Shown: positions 52,178 through 61,947, numbered from the stretch's first letter. The stretch is 64,000 nt of DNA from Burkholderia sp. Ax-1724 (GCF_011752995.1 NZ_VWWL01000028.1:30819-94818), one strand, 5' to 3'. A program made the numbers and translations. Notes: a model not told the origin generated them from the letters alone.

Positions 52178-52489
52178 ATGAGAAGAACCAAGCCGCGCGC
52201 CCCCCTGCGAGTCAGCGCCGCCCCCACCCTCATGGCCGTCGTCGCGCCGGTGCTGCCGCTCGCCGGCTGCGCATCGCATGGCGCACCGTCCTATGCGCTA
52301 TTCGGCGCCTATTTCCCGCTCTGGCTCGTGAGCGCGATCGCCGGCGTCGTCGGCGCGATCGTCGCGCATCGCGTATTCGTCGCGACGGGCTGGGCCGCCA
52401 TCGTGCCGTACCAGCTCGCCGTCTGCACGGCCATCGGGCTCGTGGTGGCCGTCATCGCCTGGCTCGCCGGCACGGGGCCGTTCGCATGA
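52178..52489 (+). CDS. ytcA: YtcA-like small membrane lipoprotein
   Basis: A 103-residue protein with a signal sequence ending in the lipobox LAGC, then two hydrophobic helices (FPLWLVSAIAGVVGAIVAHRVFVATG and QLAVCTAIGLVVAVIAWLAG). Size, lipobox and helices match YtcA, which in E. coli and Burkholderia precedes mdtN/HlyD genes. It overlaps the next start by ATGA. Its function is unknown; it travels with this efflux system. Confidence 0.8.
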   Translation: MRRTKPRAPLRVSAAPTLMAVVAPVLPLAGCASHGAPSYALFGAYFPLWLVSAIAGVVGAIVAHRVFVATGWAAIVPYQLAVCTAIGLVVAVIAWLAGTGPFA

Positions 52490-53535
52490 AGACCGCCGGA
52501 CTCCCCCGCCACGCCCTGAAAGGCCGCGTGATCGCGCTGGCGATCGTCGCGCTCGGCATCGCCGCGCTCGCCTATGCGTACTACCGCGCGACGGCCTACC
52601 CCTCCACCGACGACGCCTCGATCGACGCGGACGTGGTGCACGTCGCCTCGCCTGTCGGCGGACGCATCGTGCAGCTCGCGGTACACGAGAACCAGCGCGT
52701 CGCCAGGGGCGACCTGCTGTATGAAATCGATCCGGTGCCGTACCAGTTGACGGTCGCACAGGCGCAAGCCGACCTCGAACTCGCGCGCGCCTCGCTCGAC
52801 ACGCGGCGCCGCGCGCTGATCGGCGAGCACTCGAACGCGGCGGTCGCCGTCGAACAGGTCAAGCGCGCGGAGCAGAATTACGATCTCGCGGCACGCGACG
52901 TGCAGCGGCTCGCCCCGCTCGCCGCACAGGGCTACGTCAGCGCGCAGCAGTTCGACCAGGTGAAGACCCGACAACACGACGCGGCCGTGTCGCTCGCGCA
53001 GGCACAGGAGCAGCAGCGCGCCTCCGCGCAGACGATCGGCACCGACGCCGACGCGATCGCCACGCTGCATGCGCGCGAAGCCGCGCTCGCCCGCGCGCGG
53101 CACGCGCTCGACGATACCGTCGTGCGCGCGCCGCATGACGGGCTCGTGACAGGCCTGACGGTGCTGGCCGGCGAAACCGTCGCACCGAGCCAGGCGATCT
53201 TCACGCTGATCGACACGAGCGAATGGTTCGCGGTCGGCAATTTCCGCGAGACCGCGCTCGGGCAGATCGAGGTCGGCGACTGCGCCACCGTCTATTCGAT
53301 GATCGACCGCAAGCGCCCGCTGACCGGCAAGGTCGTCGGCATCGGCGCGGGCGTCGCGGACAGCGATCGCATCAATCTGCCGCGCACGCTGCCGATCGTG
53401 CAGCGCTCGGTGAACTGGGTCCACGTCGCGCAGCGCTTCCCGGTGCGCGTGAAGCTCGACGAACCCGACGGCAAGCTCGTGCGCGTCGGCGCCAGCGCCA
53501 TCGTCGAGGTCCGGCATGGCTCGGCCTGCCGCTGA
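52486..53535 (+). CDS. HlyD-family membrane fusion protein (MdtN/EmrA-like)
   Basis: A 349-residue periplasmic adaptor. One N-terminal helix (IALAIVALGIAALAYAYYR) is followed by a lipoyl-like half (HVASPVGGRIVQLAVHENQRVARGDLLYEIDPVPY), an alpha-hairpin, the second lipoyl half (DDTVVRAPHDGLVTGLTVLAGETVAPSQAIFTLID) and beta-barrel. It links the FUSC inner-membrane protein to the outer-membrane channel encoded downstream. The gene overlaps ytcA by 4 bp and the FUSC gene by 20 bp. Confidence 0.92.
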   Translation: MKTAGLPRHALKGRVIALAIVALGIAALAYAYYRATAYPSTDDASIDADVVHVASPVGGRIVQLAVHENQRVARGDLLYEIDPVPYQLTVAQAQADLELARASLDTRRRALIGEHSNAAVAVEQVKRAEQNYDLAARDVQRLAPLAAQGYVSAQQFDQVKTRQHDAAVSLAQAQEQQRASAQTIGTDADAIATLHAREAALARARHALDDTVVRAPHDGLVTGLTVLAGETVAPSQAIFTLIDTSEWFAVGNFRETALGQIEVGDCATVYSMIDRKRPLTGKVVGIGAGVADSDRINLPRTLPIVQRSVNWVHVAQRFPVRVKLDEPDGKLVRVGASAIVEVRHGSACR

Positions 53536-55612
53536 CGTCCGCGCGCCGGGTCCGCGCGAAATCCTGCGGCTGCTCGCGCCGTTTCCGGGGCGCGCGGCAA
53601 TCGCCGTGCGCGTCGCGCTGATCTGCGCGCTGACCCTGCTCGTGACGAGCGGCTACAGCACGCCGAACGCCGCGAACTCCGTGTACATCGTGTTCTTCCT
53701 GAACCGGACCGACCGCGTGACGAGCGCCCTGCTCGCGGCCGCGATGCTGGTGCTGGTCACGTTCGTGATCGCGCTCGTGCTCGGCGTGGCGATCTTCAGC
53801 ATCGACTATCCGGTGCTGCGCGTCGCCTGCATGGCAGTGCTGTCGGTCGGCCTGCTCTACCTGACGTCGGCGAGCAAGCTGCGGCCGGTCGGCGCAACCG
53901 TCGCGATGATCACGGGCTTCGGGCTCGACGAACTCGGCCTCGCGCCGCTCGGCGAAGCCGCGACGCGCGGCCTGCTGTATGCCTGGCTGATGGTGGCGAT
54001 CCCGGTCGGCATCACGCTCGTCGTCAGCCTGCTGATCGCGCCGTCGCCACGCCGGCTCGCACTCGCGCAACTCGCGCGGCGGCTGCGGCTCGCGGCACAG
54101 CGGCTGCGCAACGGCGATCACGCAAACGGCGAGGCGCGCGCCGGGCTCGACGCATGCCTGCGCGAAGGCGACGGGCAACTGCTCACATGGCTCAAGCTGT
54201 CGAAGCTCGAAGGCACCTCGTCCGCCGCCGATGTCGCCGCGCTGCGGCAGGCCGTCGCGTCGAGCACGGCGCTGCTCGTCGCGCTTGCGCTCGCCGACCG
54301 CGAACCGGATGCGCGGCTGCCCGACGCATTCGCGGCGCCGCTCGCGGCCACGCTCGACGAGATGGCCGGCATTCTCGAACAGGGCGGCTATCCGGTCGAC
54401 GTGACGCTCGCGCTACCGCCCATCGAAACGCTGCCGCCGCTTGCGCGCATCGCCGCGACGGACCTGTACGCGGCAATCGTGCATTTCGCGCAGCCATGCG
54501 CAACGAGCGGCGCATCGGGCGATGCGGCAACGGCCACTCCTGCCGCCACCACAACCACCGCAGCCACGCCCTCGCCCGGCCCCGAACCCAAACCCGCCGC
54601 GCCACGCGGCGGCTTCTTCCTGCCCGACGCCCGTAGCAATCCCGACCATATCCGCTACGCGCTGAAAACGACTGCCGCGGCGATGTTCTGCTACCTGCTG
54701 TACTCGCAACTCGACTGGCAGGGCATTCATACCTGCGTCATCACCTGCTACATGGTGTCGCTCGGCTCGACCGCCGAAACGGTCGAAAAGCTCACGCTGC
54801 GGATCGCCGGCTGTATCGTCGGCGCGCTGATCGGCACGGCGATGATCGTGTTCGTCGTGCCGTCGCTCTCGTCGATCGGCCATCTGATGGCGCTGGTGTT
54901 CGTCGGCGCGGCGCTGTCCGCATGGGTCGCGTTCGGCTCGCCGCGCATCGCCTACGCAGGCTTCCAGGTGGCATTCGCGTTCTTCCTGTGCGTGATCCAG
55001 GGCGCCGGTCCCGGTTTCGACCTGACGCTCGCGCGCGACCGCACGATCGGCATCCTGCTCGGCAATCTCGTCGTCTATCTCGTGTTCACGCGCATCTGGC
55101 CCGTCAGCATCGGCAAGCAGATCGACGTCGCGCTTGCGGCTCTGCTCGACCAGTGGCGAGGTCTCGCGCGAATCGCGCAACCGGCCGAGCGACGCGTGCA
55201 AGCCGCCGATGCGTTGGCGCGCCGCGGCGCGATCGCGCAGCAGCTCGGCCTGATCCACTACGAACCGTCGTGGGTACGGCCGGCCGCGACGTGGCTCGCC
55301 GCGCGGCGGCGCGCGCTGGCCGCGCTCGATGCGCTCGAAGGCCCGTTGTTCCTGCTCGCCGAACGCGCGCCGGGCGACCCGGCGATCGGCACGCGGCTCG
55401 CCCGCGTGGCCGAACTGCGCGACGCAGCCTCCGCGTCGGACTCGCACGAAGCGCGTCGCACCGCCAGCATGCCGGCCGCGCCGTCGGCCGACGAGCGCGC
55501 CGACCCCGCGCGCGACGCGCTGCTGCACCTGATCGATACACGGCTCGCCGCTCTCGCCGATGCCGACCGTCAAGCCACCTCGAAGGAGTCCGCCGCTCAT
55601 GCGCCGACCTGA
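53516..55612 (+). CDS. FUSC-family inner-membrane efflux protein (MdtO/fusaric acid resistance-like)
   Basis: A 698-residue membrane protein with two clusters of about five or six helices (residues 25-175 and 395-545) separated by a soluble helical domain with a Pro/Ala/Thr-rich linker near 345-370. This is the FUSC arrangement of MdtO, AaeB and fusaric-acid pumps. VALICALTLLVTSGYSTPNAANSVYIVFFL opens the first cluster. With the HlyD protein and OMF it would export aromatic acids or related toxic compounds. It overlaps both neighbouring genes. Confidence 0.9.
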   Translation: MARPAADVRAPGPREILRLLAPFPGRAAIAVRVALICALTLLVTSGYSTPNAANSVYIVFFLNRTDRVTSALLAAAMLVLVTFVIALVLGVAIFSIDYPVLRVACMAVLSVGLLYLTSASKLRPVGATVAMITGFGLDELGLAPLGEAATRGLLYAWLMVAIPVGITLVVSLLIAPSPRRLALAQLARRLRLAAQRLRNGDHANGEARAGLDACLREGDGQLLTWLKLSKLEGTSSAADVAALRQAVASSTALLVALALADREPDARLPDAFAAPLAATLDEMAGILEQGGYPVDVTLALPPIETLPPLARIAATDLYAAIVHFAQPCATSGASGDAATATPAATTTTAATPSPGPEPKPAAPRGGFFLPDARSNPDHIRYALKTTAAAMFCYLLYSQLDWQGIHTCVITCYMVSLGSTAETVEKLTLRIAGCIVGALIGTAMIVFVVPSLSSIGHLMALVFVGAALSAWVAFGSPRIAYAGFQVAFAFFLCVIQGAGPGFDLTLARDRTIGILLGNLVVYLVFTRIWPVSIGKQIDVALAALLDQWRGLARIAQPAERRVQAADALARRGAIAQQLGLIHYEPSWVRPAATWLAARRRALAALDALEGPLFLLAERAPGDPAIGTRLARVAELRDAASASDSHEARRTASMPAAPSADERADPARDALLHLIDTRLAALADADRQATSKESAAHAPT

Positions 55613-57143
55613 AACGCCGGCCGCGCCGCTCGTCGCCGCCGCCTTCGCGAGCGCCGTGGCGCTCGCCGGCTGCGCGACGGCCTCGCTCGATCTCGCGCCC
55701 GAGGCGCCCGACCGTCCGTGGCAGCCGCCAACCTCGGCGACGGGCGAGATCGTACCGGGCCCGGCGCGCGCCGCTGCCGCAGGCGCGCCGCACGACTACA
55801 CGCTGCCGGCCACGCCCACGCTCGCGTCGGTGCCGCCGCCCGCCGGGCTCGATACCGCGCATGCGTATACGCTGCCCGAGCTGATCGACCTCGCCGAATC
55901 GACGAACCCGCTGACGCGCATCGCGTGGAACGATGCGCGCAACGCGGCGCTCGCGGTCGGCATCGCCAAGGCCGCGTATCTGCCGCAACTGTCGGCGACG
56001 GCGATGGGCGCCTACCAAACCGGCCACGGCTCGACGTCGACGCCGCTCGGAGACGCGTCGAGCGACACTACCGTGCACGGCACGATCTCGGCGCTGTCGC
56101 TGCAATGGCTGCTGTTCGACTTCGGCGGACGCGCGGCGCGCGTCGAGGCGGCCGAGCAGGTATCGATCGCGTCGAACGTTGCGTTCACGGCCGTGCATCA
56201 GCAGGTGATCCACGACGTGACCGTCGCGTACTACCGCTACGCCGCCGCGCGAGCGCACGCCGAGAGCGCGCAGCAGGGGCTCGCGAACGCGGACACGATT
56301 CTTGCGGCGGCGCGTGCGCGCTTCAAACAGGGCGTCGGCACGGTCGTCGAAGTCGCGCAGGCGACGCAGAACCGCGAGCAGGCCAACCTCGCGCTCGTAC
56401 AGGCGCGCGGCGCGGCCAGCGACGGCTACCTCGACCTCGTCTCCGCGCTCGGCATCTCGCCGTTGTCGAAGCCGGCGATCGCCGCGTTGCCGCAACGGCC
56501 GCTGCCGCCTGCGCTCGGCTCGTCGATCGACACGATCGTCGCGGACGCGATCGCGCGCCGCCCCGATCTGCAAAACGCCTATGCACTCGAAAAGGCCGAT
56601 CGCGCGAAGATCAAGGCCGCCGAAGCGGCGTTCATGCCGAAGGTGTTCCTGTCCGCATCGACCTCGTATGCGAGCGGGCACACGGCCCTCTCCGCGCTGC
56701 CCGCGGTCGGCGATCAGGCGCCGACCGTCAACCTGAACGGCAGCCGCTACGGCGGCGGCGTGTTTCTCGGCATCTCGATTCCGCTATATGACGGCGGCCT
56801 GCGCTCGGCCGTGCTGATGCAGGCGCGCAACGATGCGCAGAGCGCATCCGCGCGCCTCACGCGCACGAAAGAGGAAGCCGTCCGCCAGGTTGTCGCCGCA
56901 CAGAACGCGGTGCAGACGAGCCTCGCCTCGCACGATGCCGCGAAGGCGCTCGTCGCTGCCGCCCAGACCAGCTACGACGCGGCGTTCAGCGCGTACCGGC
57001 ATGGCGTCGGCTCGATCACCGAGGCGACGATCGCGCAGAGCCAGTTGCTGGCGGCGCGCAATGCCGAAGTGGACAGCTATTGCGGCGCGCTGTCGGCCGC
57101 GGCCGCGCTCGCCCTGGCGACGGGGACGATCGGCGCGCAGTGA
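55599..57143 (+). CDS. Outer-membrane efflux lipoprotein, TolC/OMF family (MdtP-like)
   Basis: A 514-residue outer-membrane channel. The lipobox is in AVALAGCATA; two OEP repeats follow (LPELIDLAESTNPLTRIAWNDARNAALAVGIAKAAYLPQLSA; IVADAIARRPDLQNAYALEKADRAKIKAAEAAFMPKVFLSAS). ATG 55599 has AAGGAG upstream and overlaps the FUSC stop by 14 bp. It is the last gene of the ytcA-mdtN-mdtO-mdtP-like operon and completes a tripartite pump. Confidence 0.92.
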   Translation: MRRPETPAAPLVAAAFASAVALAGCATASLDLAPEAPDRPWQPPTSATGEIVPGPARAAAAGAPHDYTLPATPTLASVPPPAGLDTAHAYTLPELIDLAESTNPLTRIAWNDARNAALAVGIAKAAYLPQLSATAMGAYQTGHGSTSTPLGDASSDTTVHGTISALSLQWLLFDFGGRAARVEAAEQVSIASNVAFTAVHQQVIHDVTVAYYRYAAARAHAESAQQGLANADTILAAARARFKQGVGTVVEVAQATQNREQANLALVQARGAASDGYLDLVSALGISPLSKPAIAALPQRPLPPALGSSIDTIVADAIARRPDLQNAYALEKADRAKIKAAEAAFMPKVFLSASTSYASGHTALSALPAVGDQAPTVNLNGSRYGGGVFLGISIPLYDGGLRSAVLMQARNDAQSASARLTRTKEEAVRQVVAAQNAVQTSLASHDAAKALVAAAQTSYDAAFSAYRHGVGSITEATIAQSQLLAARNAEVDSYCGALSAAAALALATGTIGAQ

Positions 57144-57355
57144 TGGCATCCGCGAGCGTGTGGTTAGCACGCCATCCCGGCCGGAAATAAAAGTCGGACC
57201 GCCGCGCAAGGTATCTTGCCGGCGCGCCAGAGCGTCGACTTACATCCTCTTACAGACTCGCGCGACGGATTCATACGTCTCGGGCGTTCAACGAAGACGC
57301 GGCCACAAGCCGTGTCCGTACGTGTCCGTATCCGAACAAAAGAGGAATCGACGAT

Positions 57356-57571
57356 ATGAAAACCAAAGCGTCTCTGATCATGGCCAGCGCACTGGCTGCG
57401 GGCGTTCTTCTTTCCGGCTGTGTCGTGGAGCCCGTGCGTCCGCCTCAACCCGCGCCGGTGGCCGAAATCGTACCGGCTGCGCCCGCACCGGGCTATGTCT
57501 GGGTCAAGGGTCACTACCGCTGGGAAGGCAATCACTGGCAGTGGGTGCCGGGTCACTGGCGGCCGGTCTGA
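57356..57571 (+). CDS. Small lipoprotein with aromatic-rich WxxGHW repeats
   Basis: A 71-residue protein. The signal sequence ends in the lipobox LSGC; the mature part has a proline-rich stretch and then GYVWVKGHYRWEGNHWQWVPGHWRPV, the YXWV/WXPGHW repeat type common in Burkholderia envelope lipoproteins. Function is unknown; it may be an outer-membrane stress protein. It is separate from the efflux operon (212 bp gap). Confidence 0.85.
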   Translation: MKTKASLIMASALAAGVLLSGCVVEPVRPPQPAPVAEIVPAAPAPGYVWVKGHYRWEGNHWQWVPGHWRPV

Positions 57572-57671
57572 TCCTGCGCGATCGATGCGAAGCCGGCCGC
57601 CTTCAGTGCTTCGCAAGCGTGATTCGAACCGCGCGTGCCGCACCGCCAGCCGCGCCGGTTCGACTACTCGA

Positions 57672-60122
57672 CTACTGCGACGCCCCGCCCGATATCGCAC
57701 TGTCCGGCAGAGCATACGCCACGAGTGCATCGCTGGCCGGCGTGCGCATGAAGTGATGCCCCCCCGCCATGATGACCAGATACTGCTTGCCGTTGACCGA
57801 ATAGGTCATCGGCGTCGCCTGTCCGCCGCCCGGCAGCAGATCGCTCCACAGCATCTTGCCCGATTTCAGGTCGAACGCATGGATCAGGTTATCCGTTGCG
57901 GCGCCGGCGAATATCAGGTTGCCGCCCGTGACGATCGGCCCGCCGTTGTTCGGCGTGCCGACTTCGATCGGCATATAGGTTGGCAATCCAAACGGACCGT
58001 TCGCCCGTGCGGTGCCGAACGGATGCTGCCAGATGACCTTCTGCGTATGCATGTCGATCGCGGTCATCATGCCGTACGGCGGTTCGTTGCACAGGACCTG
58101 CGTGAGCGGCATCAGGAACGGCTGCACGTCCACGCCGTACGGCGTATCGGCCATCGCCCCAGGGCCTTCCGCGCCGGATTTGTCGGTATGGCGCGGATCG
58201 TCGATCGAATACAGCCCCATGGCGTCGGACTGCTTGCGGGACAGCAGCCGGTCGTACATCGGCGTGTTGTTCCAGTTGGCGATCAGGACGCCCCTCGTCC
58301 GGTCGTAGGCGACGCTACCCCAGTCGACGCCGCCGTTGTATCCCGGATACTCGATCCACGACTGGCCGACCATCGGCGGCGTAAACTCGCCGACATAGTG
58401 CGCCTGGCGGAATTTGATCCGGCAGTACAACTGATCGAATGGCGTCATGCCCCACATCGTCCTTTCCTGCAGATCGGCAAACCCGAGGCGCGGCATCCCG
58501 GTCGACCACGGCTGCGTCGGCGTACGCGGATCGTTCGGCACGTTGCCCTGCGGCGCCGGCCGCTCCTCGACGGGCAGCAGCGGCTGGCCGTTGCGACGGT
58601 CCACCACGAACAGCTGGCCGCGCTTGGTCGGGATGACCATCGCCGGCACCGGGCCACCCGGCCCCGGAAAATCGAACAGCGTCGGCTGCGAACCGATGTC
58701 GTAGTCCCACACGTCCTTGTGAGCGGTCTGAAATACCCAGCGCTCCTCGCCCGTTGCCGCATCGAGCGCCACGATCGACGACGCGACGCGATTCTCGGCG
58801 GGCGTGCGCATGGCGCTGTAGTAGTCGGCCGCCGAGTTCCCGGTCGGCACATAGACGAGACCGAGCTTGTCGTCGCCCGCCATCGGCCCCCACGAATTCG
58901 GCGTGCCGCGGCTGAATTCCTGCCCGACGCCAGGCTCGCCATGCTGGCCCGGACGATTGACGTCCCACGCCCATTTGAAGGCGCCCGTATCGGCGTCGAA
59001 GCCGCGAATCACGCCCGACGGCGCCCAGCGGCGCTGGCCGTCCAGCACCTCGTGATTGGCCACGATGGTGTCGTTGACGATAACGGGCGGCGACGTCATC
59101 GCGACGAAGCCCGGCACGGTCTTGCCGAGTCCGTCGAGCAGACTGACCTGGCCATGCTCGCCGAAGCCTTCGCACGAGGCCCCCGTGGATGCGTCGACGG
59201 CGATCAGACGGCCGTCGATCGTCCCCTCGATGATTTTCTCGTGACACGGCTGGCCCGTGGAAATCGTCTGCGATACATAGTGTTCGAGGCCGCGGCAGGC
59301 GGCGGTATAGGGCACGCTCTTATACTGCGTCCCGACGTCGTGAGTCCAGATTGCCTTGCCGGTGGTCGGGTCGAGCTTCGCCAGATTGTTGGTCGCGGTG
59401 CACAGATAAAGGCCGTCGCCCACCTTGATCGGCGTCATTTCGGCCGCCCACTTGTTGACCTTGCCCTTGGGCGGCAGATCGCCGGTGTGGTAGACCCAGG
59501 CAACCTGAAGCTGTTTCACATTGCCGGGGTTGATCTGGTCGAGCGGAGAATAACGGGTGGCGTCGGTATCGCGGCCGTAGTGAGTCCAGTCGGCATCCGG
59601 TTGCGGCGCATGTAACTCGTCCCCGGCGACGAGCGGCGTATCCGGCATTGCCGTCGCGGACAGATAGCTCTGCTGCGGAATGAACGACAGCGCAAATGCG
59701 GTGCCCGCAAACACAATGCAGATGCCTGCAAGGATCTTGGCCAAACCACGGTAATGCCCGCTTTGTCCCGCTCGGTCGGCCAGCCGCGGCAGCATCAGCG
59801 CGACGAAGAACGCAAGGCCCGTGAGGAAGCCCATGCGCGGCACCCATCCCCATAAGCGCAGTGCGGTTTCGTAGAGCGTCCAGAGCAGCGTAATCAGATA
59901 GACGATGCCGAATATCCCTGCGCCTTTCAGGCTTCGAAACCACAGCAGCACACCGGACCAGATGAGCAGAATGCCGGCGAACACATAGTACGGACTGCCA
60001 TGCAGCGCGAGAAGCCAGCCGCCGCCGAGAGCCATCGCGAGTCCGCTGACCACGATGATGACGGCGATGATGCGATCCCAGATGAATGGGAATCTGTTGG
60101 GTTCAGGCCTTGTGTTATTCAT
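57672..60122 (-). CDS. Membrane-bound PQQ-dependent dehydrogenase, glucose/quinate/shikimate family
   Basis: An 816-residue quinoprotein. Five N-terminal helices (residues 15-140) anchor it in the inner membrane and hold the ubiquinone site. The periplasmic eight-bladed propeller starts at DWTHYGRDTDATRYSPLDQINPGNV and has tryptophan-docking repeats such as GKAIWTHDVG, GAFKWAWDV, GEERWVFQTAHKDVWDYD and GKMLWSDLLPGGGQATPMTY. It oxidises a sugar or cyclic polyol and feeds electrons to ubiquinone. Sequence alone does not separate glucose from quinate/shikimate activity. ATG 60122 has GGAG upstream. Confidence 0.9.
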   Translation of the reverse strand: MNNTRPEPNRFPFIWDRIIAVIIVVSGLAMALGGGWLLALHGSPYYVFAGILLIWSGVLLWFRSLKGAGIFGIVYLITLLWTLYETALRLWGWVPRMGFLTGLAFFVALMLPRLADRAGQSGHYRGLAKILAGICIVFAGTAFALSFIPQQSYLSATAMPDTPLVAGDELHAPQPDADWTHYGRDTDATRYSPLDQINPGNVKQLQVAWVYHTGDLPPKGKVNKWAAEMTPIKVGDGLYLCTATNNLAKLDPTTGKAIWTHDVGTQYKSVPYTAACRGLEHYVSQTISTGQPCHEKIIEGTIDGRLIAVDASTGASCEGFGEHGQVSLLDGLGKTVPGFVAMTSPPVIVNDTIVANHEVLDGQRRWAPSGVIRGFDADTGAFKWAWDVNRPGQHGEPGVGQEFSRGTPNSWGPMAGDDKLGLVYVPTGNSAADYYSAMRTPAENRVASSIVALDAATGEERWVFQTAHKDVWDYDIGSQPTLFDFPGPGGPVPAMVIPTKRGQLFVVDRRNGQPLLPVEERPAPQGNVPNDPRTPTQPWSTGMPRLGFADLQERTMWGMTPFDQLYCRIKFRQAHYVGEFTPPMVGQSWIEYPGYNGGVDWGSVAYDRTRGVLIANWNNTPMYDRLLSRKQSDAMGLYSIDDPRHTDKSGAEGPGAMADTPYGVDVQPFLMPLTQVLCNEPPYGMMTAIDMHTQKVIWQHPFGTARANGPFGLPTYMPIEVGTPNNGGPIVTGGNLIFAGAATDNLIHAFDLKSGKMLWSDLLPGGGQATPMTYSVNGKQYLVIMAGGHHFMRTPASDALVAYALPDSAISGGASQ

Positions 60123-60567
60123 CGTATTCTCCAGATTCATACCACGTCGCTCCGTGCTTCAGTACGGCATCGGAGTATGAGCACACGCTACGGATCGGTT
60201 ACCACGACACCTCTCTACTGTTTTCCAACTGCGAAACGGGACGCTCCCCTATGCTTGCCTGTTGCTTCCCGGTTATTTCCCGGTTATTTCCCGGTTATTT
60301 CCCGGTTATTTCCCGGTTATTTCCCGGTTATTTCCCGGTTATTTCCCGGTTATTTCCCGGTTATTTCCCGGTTATTTCCCGGTTATTTCCCGGCTGCTTC
60401 CCGGTTGTTTCCAGTCCATTTCCGATGTCCAGCGCCAACACCGGCGTCATACGCGCAGCAGGTGCGCACGAGCACGCGCCTGCGTGAGAATTGCTGCGGA
60501 ACCGCGTGAGCCAACAATTGGCCGAGAAGAGACATACCGATGTCCCGGAAGAGTGTTGGAACCCGCG
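60123..60567. other. Upstream region of PQQ dehydrogenase with repeat array
   Basis: This contains the promoter/leader of the dehydrogenase and the 11-bp tandem array at 60268-60410. Open frames across the array are repeat artefacts. No other feature was noticed. Confidence 0.5.
60268..60410. repeat. 11-bp tandem repeat, 11 perfect and 2 degenerate units
   Basis: The unit CCCGGTTATTT is repeated eleven times without mismatch (60268-60388), then CCCGGCTGCTT and CCCGGTTGTTT. It lies about 145 bp upstream of the PQQ dehydrogenase start. The 11-bp period is close to one helical turn. Confidence 0.97.
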
Positions 60568-61947
60568 TCATTTCTCCTGTCGTTGCGAATCACGCACGAG
60601 ACGCCGGGCTTCGTCGTACGCCATGACGAGCGTGCGCATCTCCGTCCACATGCCGTAGTAGTGCGCGATAAAACTGTCCGGACCGACCATGAACCACGGC
60701 GTATTGATGACGAGCGGACTCAGAATGTCCGCCTCGTCGAGCAAGCCCGACTGTTTCATCGCTTCGATGAAGTAGAACTGGTCGCCGTTGTGCGCATACA
60801 CGGACGACCGATCGGCCAGGCCGCGAATGCGCGCCTTTAGCCCGCGCAGCATCGCCGCGTTTCCCTCGGTACGGCGGAATCCCATCACGCCCGAATTGAA
60901 CGGCCATTGCCCGATGTCGCGCGCGAGCAGACGATCGCGGCCGCGCAGCAGATCGTCGATGGGCCGCTCGTGATCGAGGATCAACACATCCGCATCGACC
61001 CAGATGACCCATTCGTGGTGCGGCAGATAAGCGTCGAGAAGCCACGGCTTGAACCAGTTCCCGGTTCCCGACAGGCCGATTTCAGCCGGCGTGTCGCGAT
61101 ACACGTAAAACGTGTAGCCATGCCGCTCGCAGTACTGCCGCAGATTGCTTTCCGCGATGCCGCCATAGCCGGCAATGCCCGGCGTATAAAGCATGACGAA
61201 CGCGACGTCCTTGGCGGACACATTGCCGGGCGCGTTTTGAGGCGCGTTGTGAGGCGCATAGGTGCTGCGATCGGCCGAGGCATCGACAGCCGGCGTCTCG
61301 AACGAGAAAGGCGCAAGCCCCCGGAGCCCCGACATTTCCAGGTGAGCGCACAGAATCTCGCGAATGCGCGGCGCGGCACTCGCTTCGGATGGCGAATCAT
61401 GCAGATCGCCCAGACTGAGCGCAAACGTCGCCGCGCGCCGCCAGTACGGATCGATGTTGGCGCCCGCGTGCATCACCGCATACAGGTCGTCGATCCGCTC
61501 GTGCCACGGATGTACCGGTTCATCTCCCAGCACGGTCGCGGCATCGACGAACGGCTCACCGCCGAGCCTGCAACGCTGCATGATCCGGTAGATGCGCTCG
61601 CGCGTCGCGGGTGTGTTGCGCCAGAACTGCACGTCGGTCTGCGGCCGGCCTTTCTCGACGCCGACCAGCAGCGCGTCCCGCCCCGCCATCAGCCGGTCGA
61701 GCGCATGCGGCTCGACGACGAGCCCATCCTCGCCCAGCAACAGAACGATCCCGTCTGCCGGACAGCCGTCGAGCGCATGCAGCAGCGCTTCGTAGCAATG
61801 CAAGGTCTGGACCTGGGCGCTGCGCGGCCCGTCCGACGCATCGACGCATACGCGGCGATAGCCGTGCGTGTCGGCATAGCGCGCGTGATTGGCAAACGCC
61901 GTCGGCGCATGGCCGGTCAAGAAACTCAGAACACAATGCGATCGCAT
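60568..61947 (-). CDS. Internally duplicated glycosyltransferase (GT34/MNN10-like)
   Basis: A 459-residue protein with two related halves. The C-terminal half has the nucleotide-sugar site: HGYTFYVYRDTP, then WFKPWLLDAYLPHHEWVIWVDADVLI with the DxD motif Asp318-Asp320, and WPFNSGVMGFRRTEG, like galactosyltransferases of the GMA12/MNN10 family. The N-terminal half shows the same order (HGYRRVCVDAS at 28-38; VLLLGEDGLVVEPHALDRLMAGRD at 69-91) but with GED for DxD. A short Asn-Ala-Pro repeat links the halves. ATG 61947 follows GGAGAG. It belongs with the TPR gene just upstream (59 bp). Confidence 0.75.
   Translation of the reverse strand: MRSHCVLSFLTGHAPTAFANHARYADTHGYRRVCVDASDGPRSAQVQTLHCYEALLHALDGCPADGIVLLLGEDGLVVEPHALDRLMAGRDALLVGVEKGRPQTDVQFWRNTPATRERIYRIMQRCRLGGEPFVDAATVLGDEPVHPWHERIDDLYAVMHAGANIDPYWRRAATFALSLGDLHDSPSEASAAPRIREILCAHLEMSGLRGLAPFSFETPAVDASADRSTYAPHNAPQNAPGNVSAKDVAFVMLYTPGIAGYGGIAESNLRQYCERHGYTFYVYRDTPAEIGLSGTGNWFKPWLLDAYLPHHEWVIWVDADVLILDHERPIDDLLRGRDRLLARDIGQWPFNSGVMGFRRTEGNAAMLRGLKARIRGLADRSSVYAHNGDQFYFIEAMKQSGLLDEADILSPLVINTPWFMVGPDSFIAHYYGMWTEMRTLVMAYDEARRLVRDSQRQEK
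61228..61261. repeat. Short 12-bp in-frame repeat in glycosyltransferase linker
   Basis: Nearly three 12-bp units encode HNAP-QNAP-GN on the minus strand, between the two glycosyltransferase halves. Confidence 0.55.

Noticed and set aside
57672..60122. Assignment as glucose dehydrogenase gcd specifically
   Set aside because: Glucose and quinate/shikimate enzymes share these motifs; no neighbouring gene decides between them.
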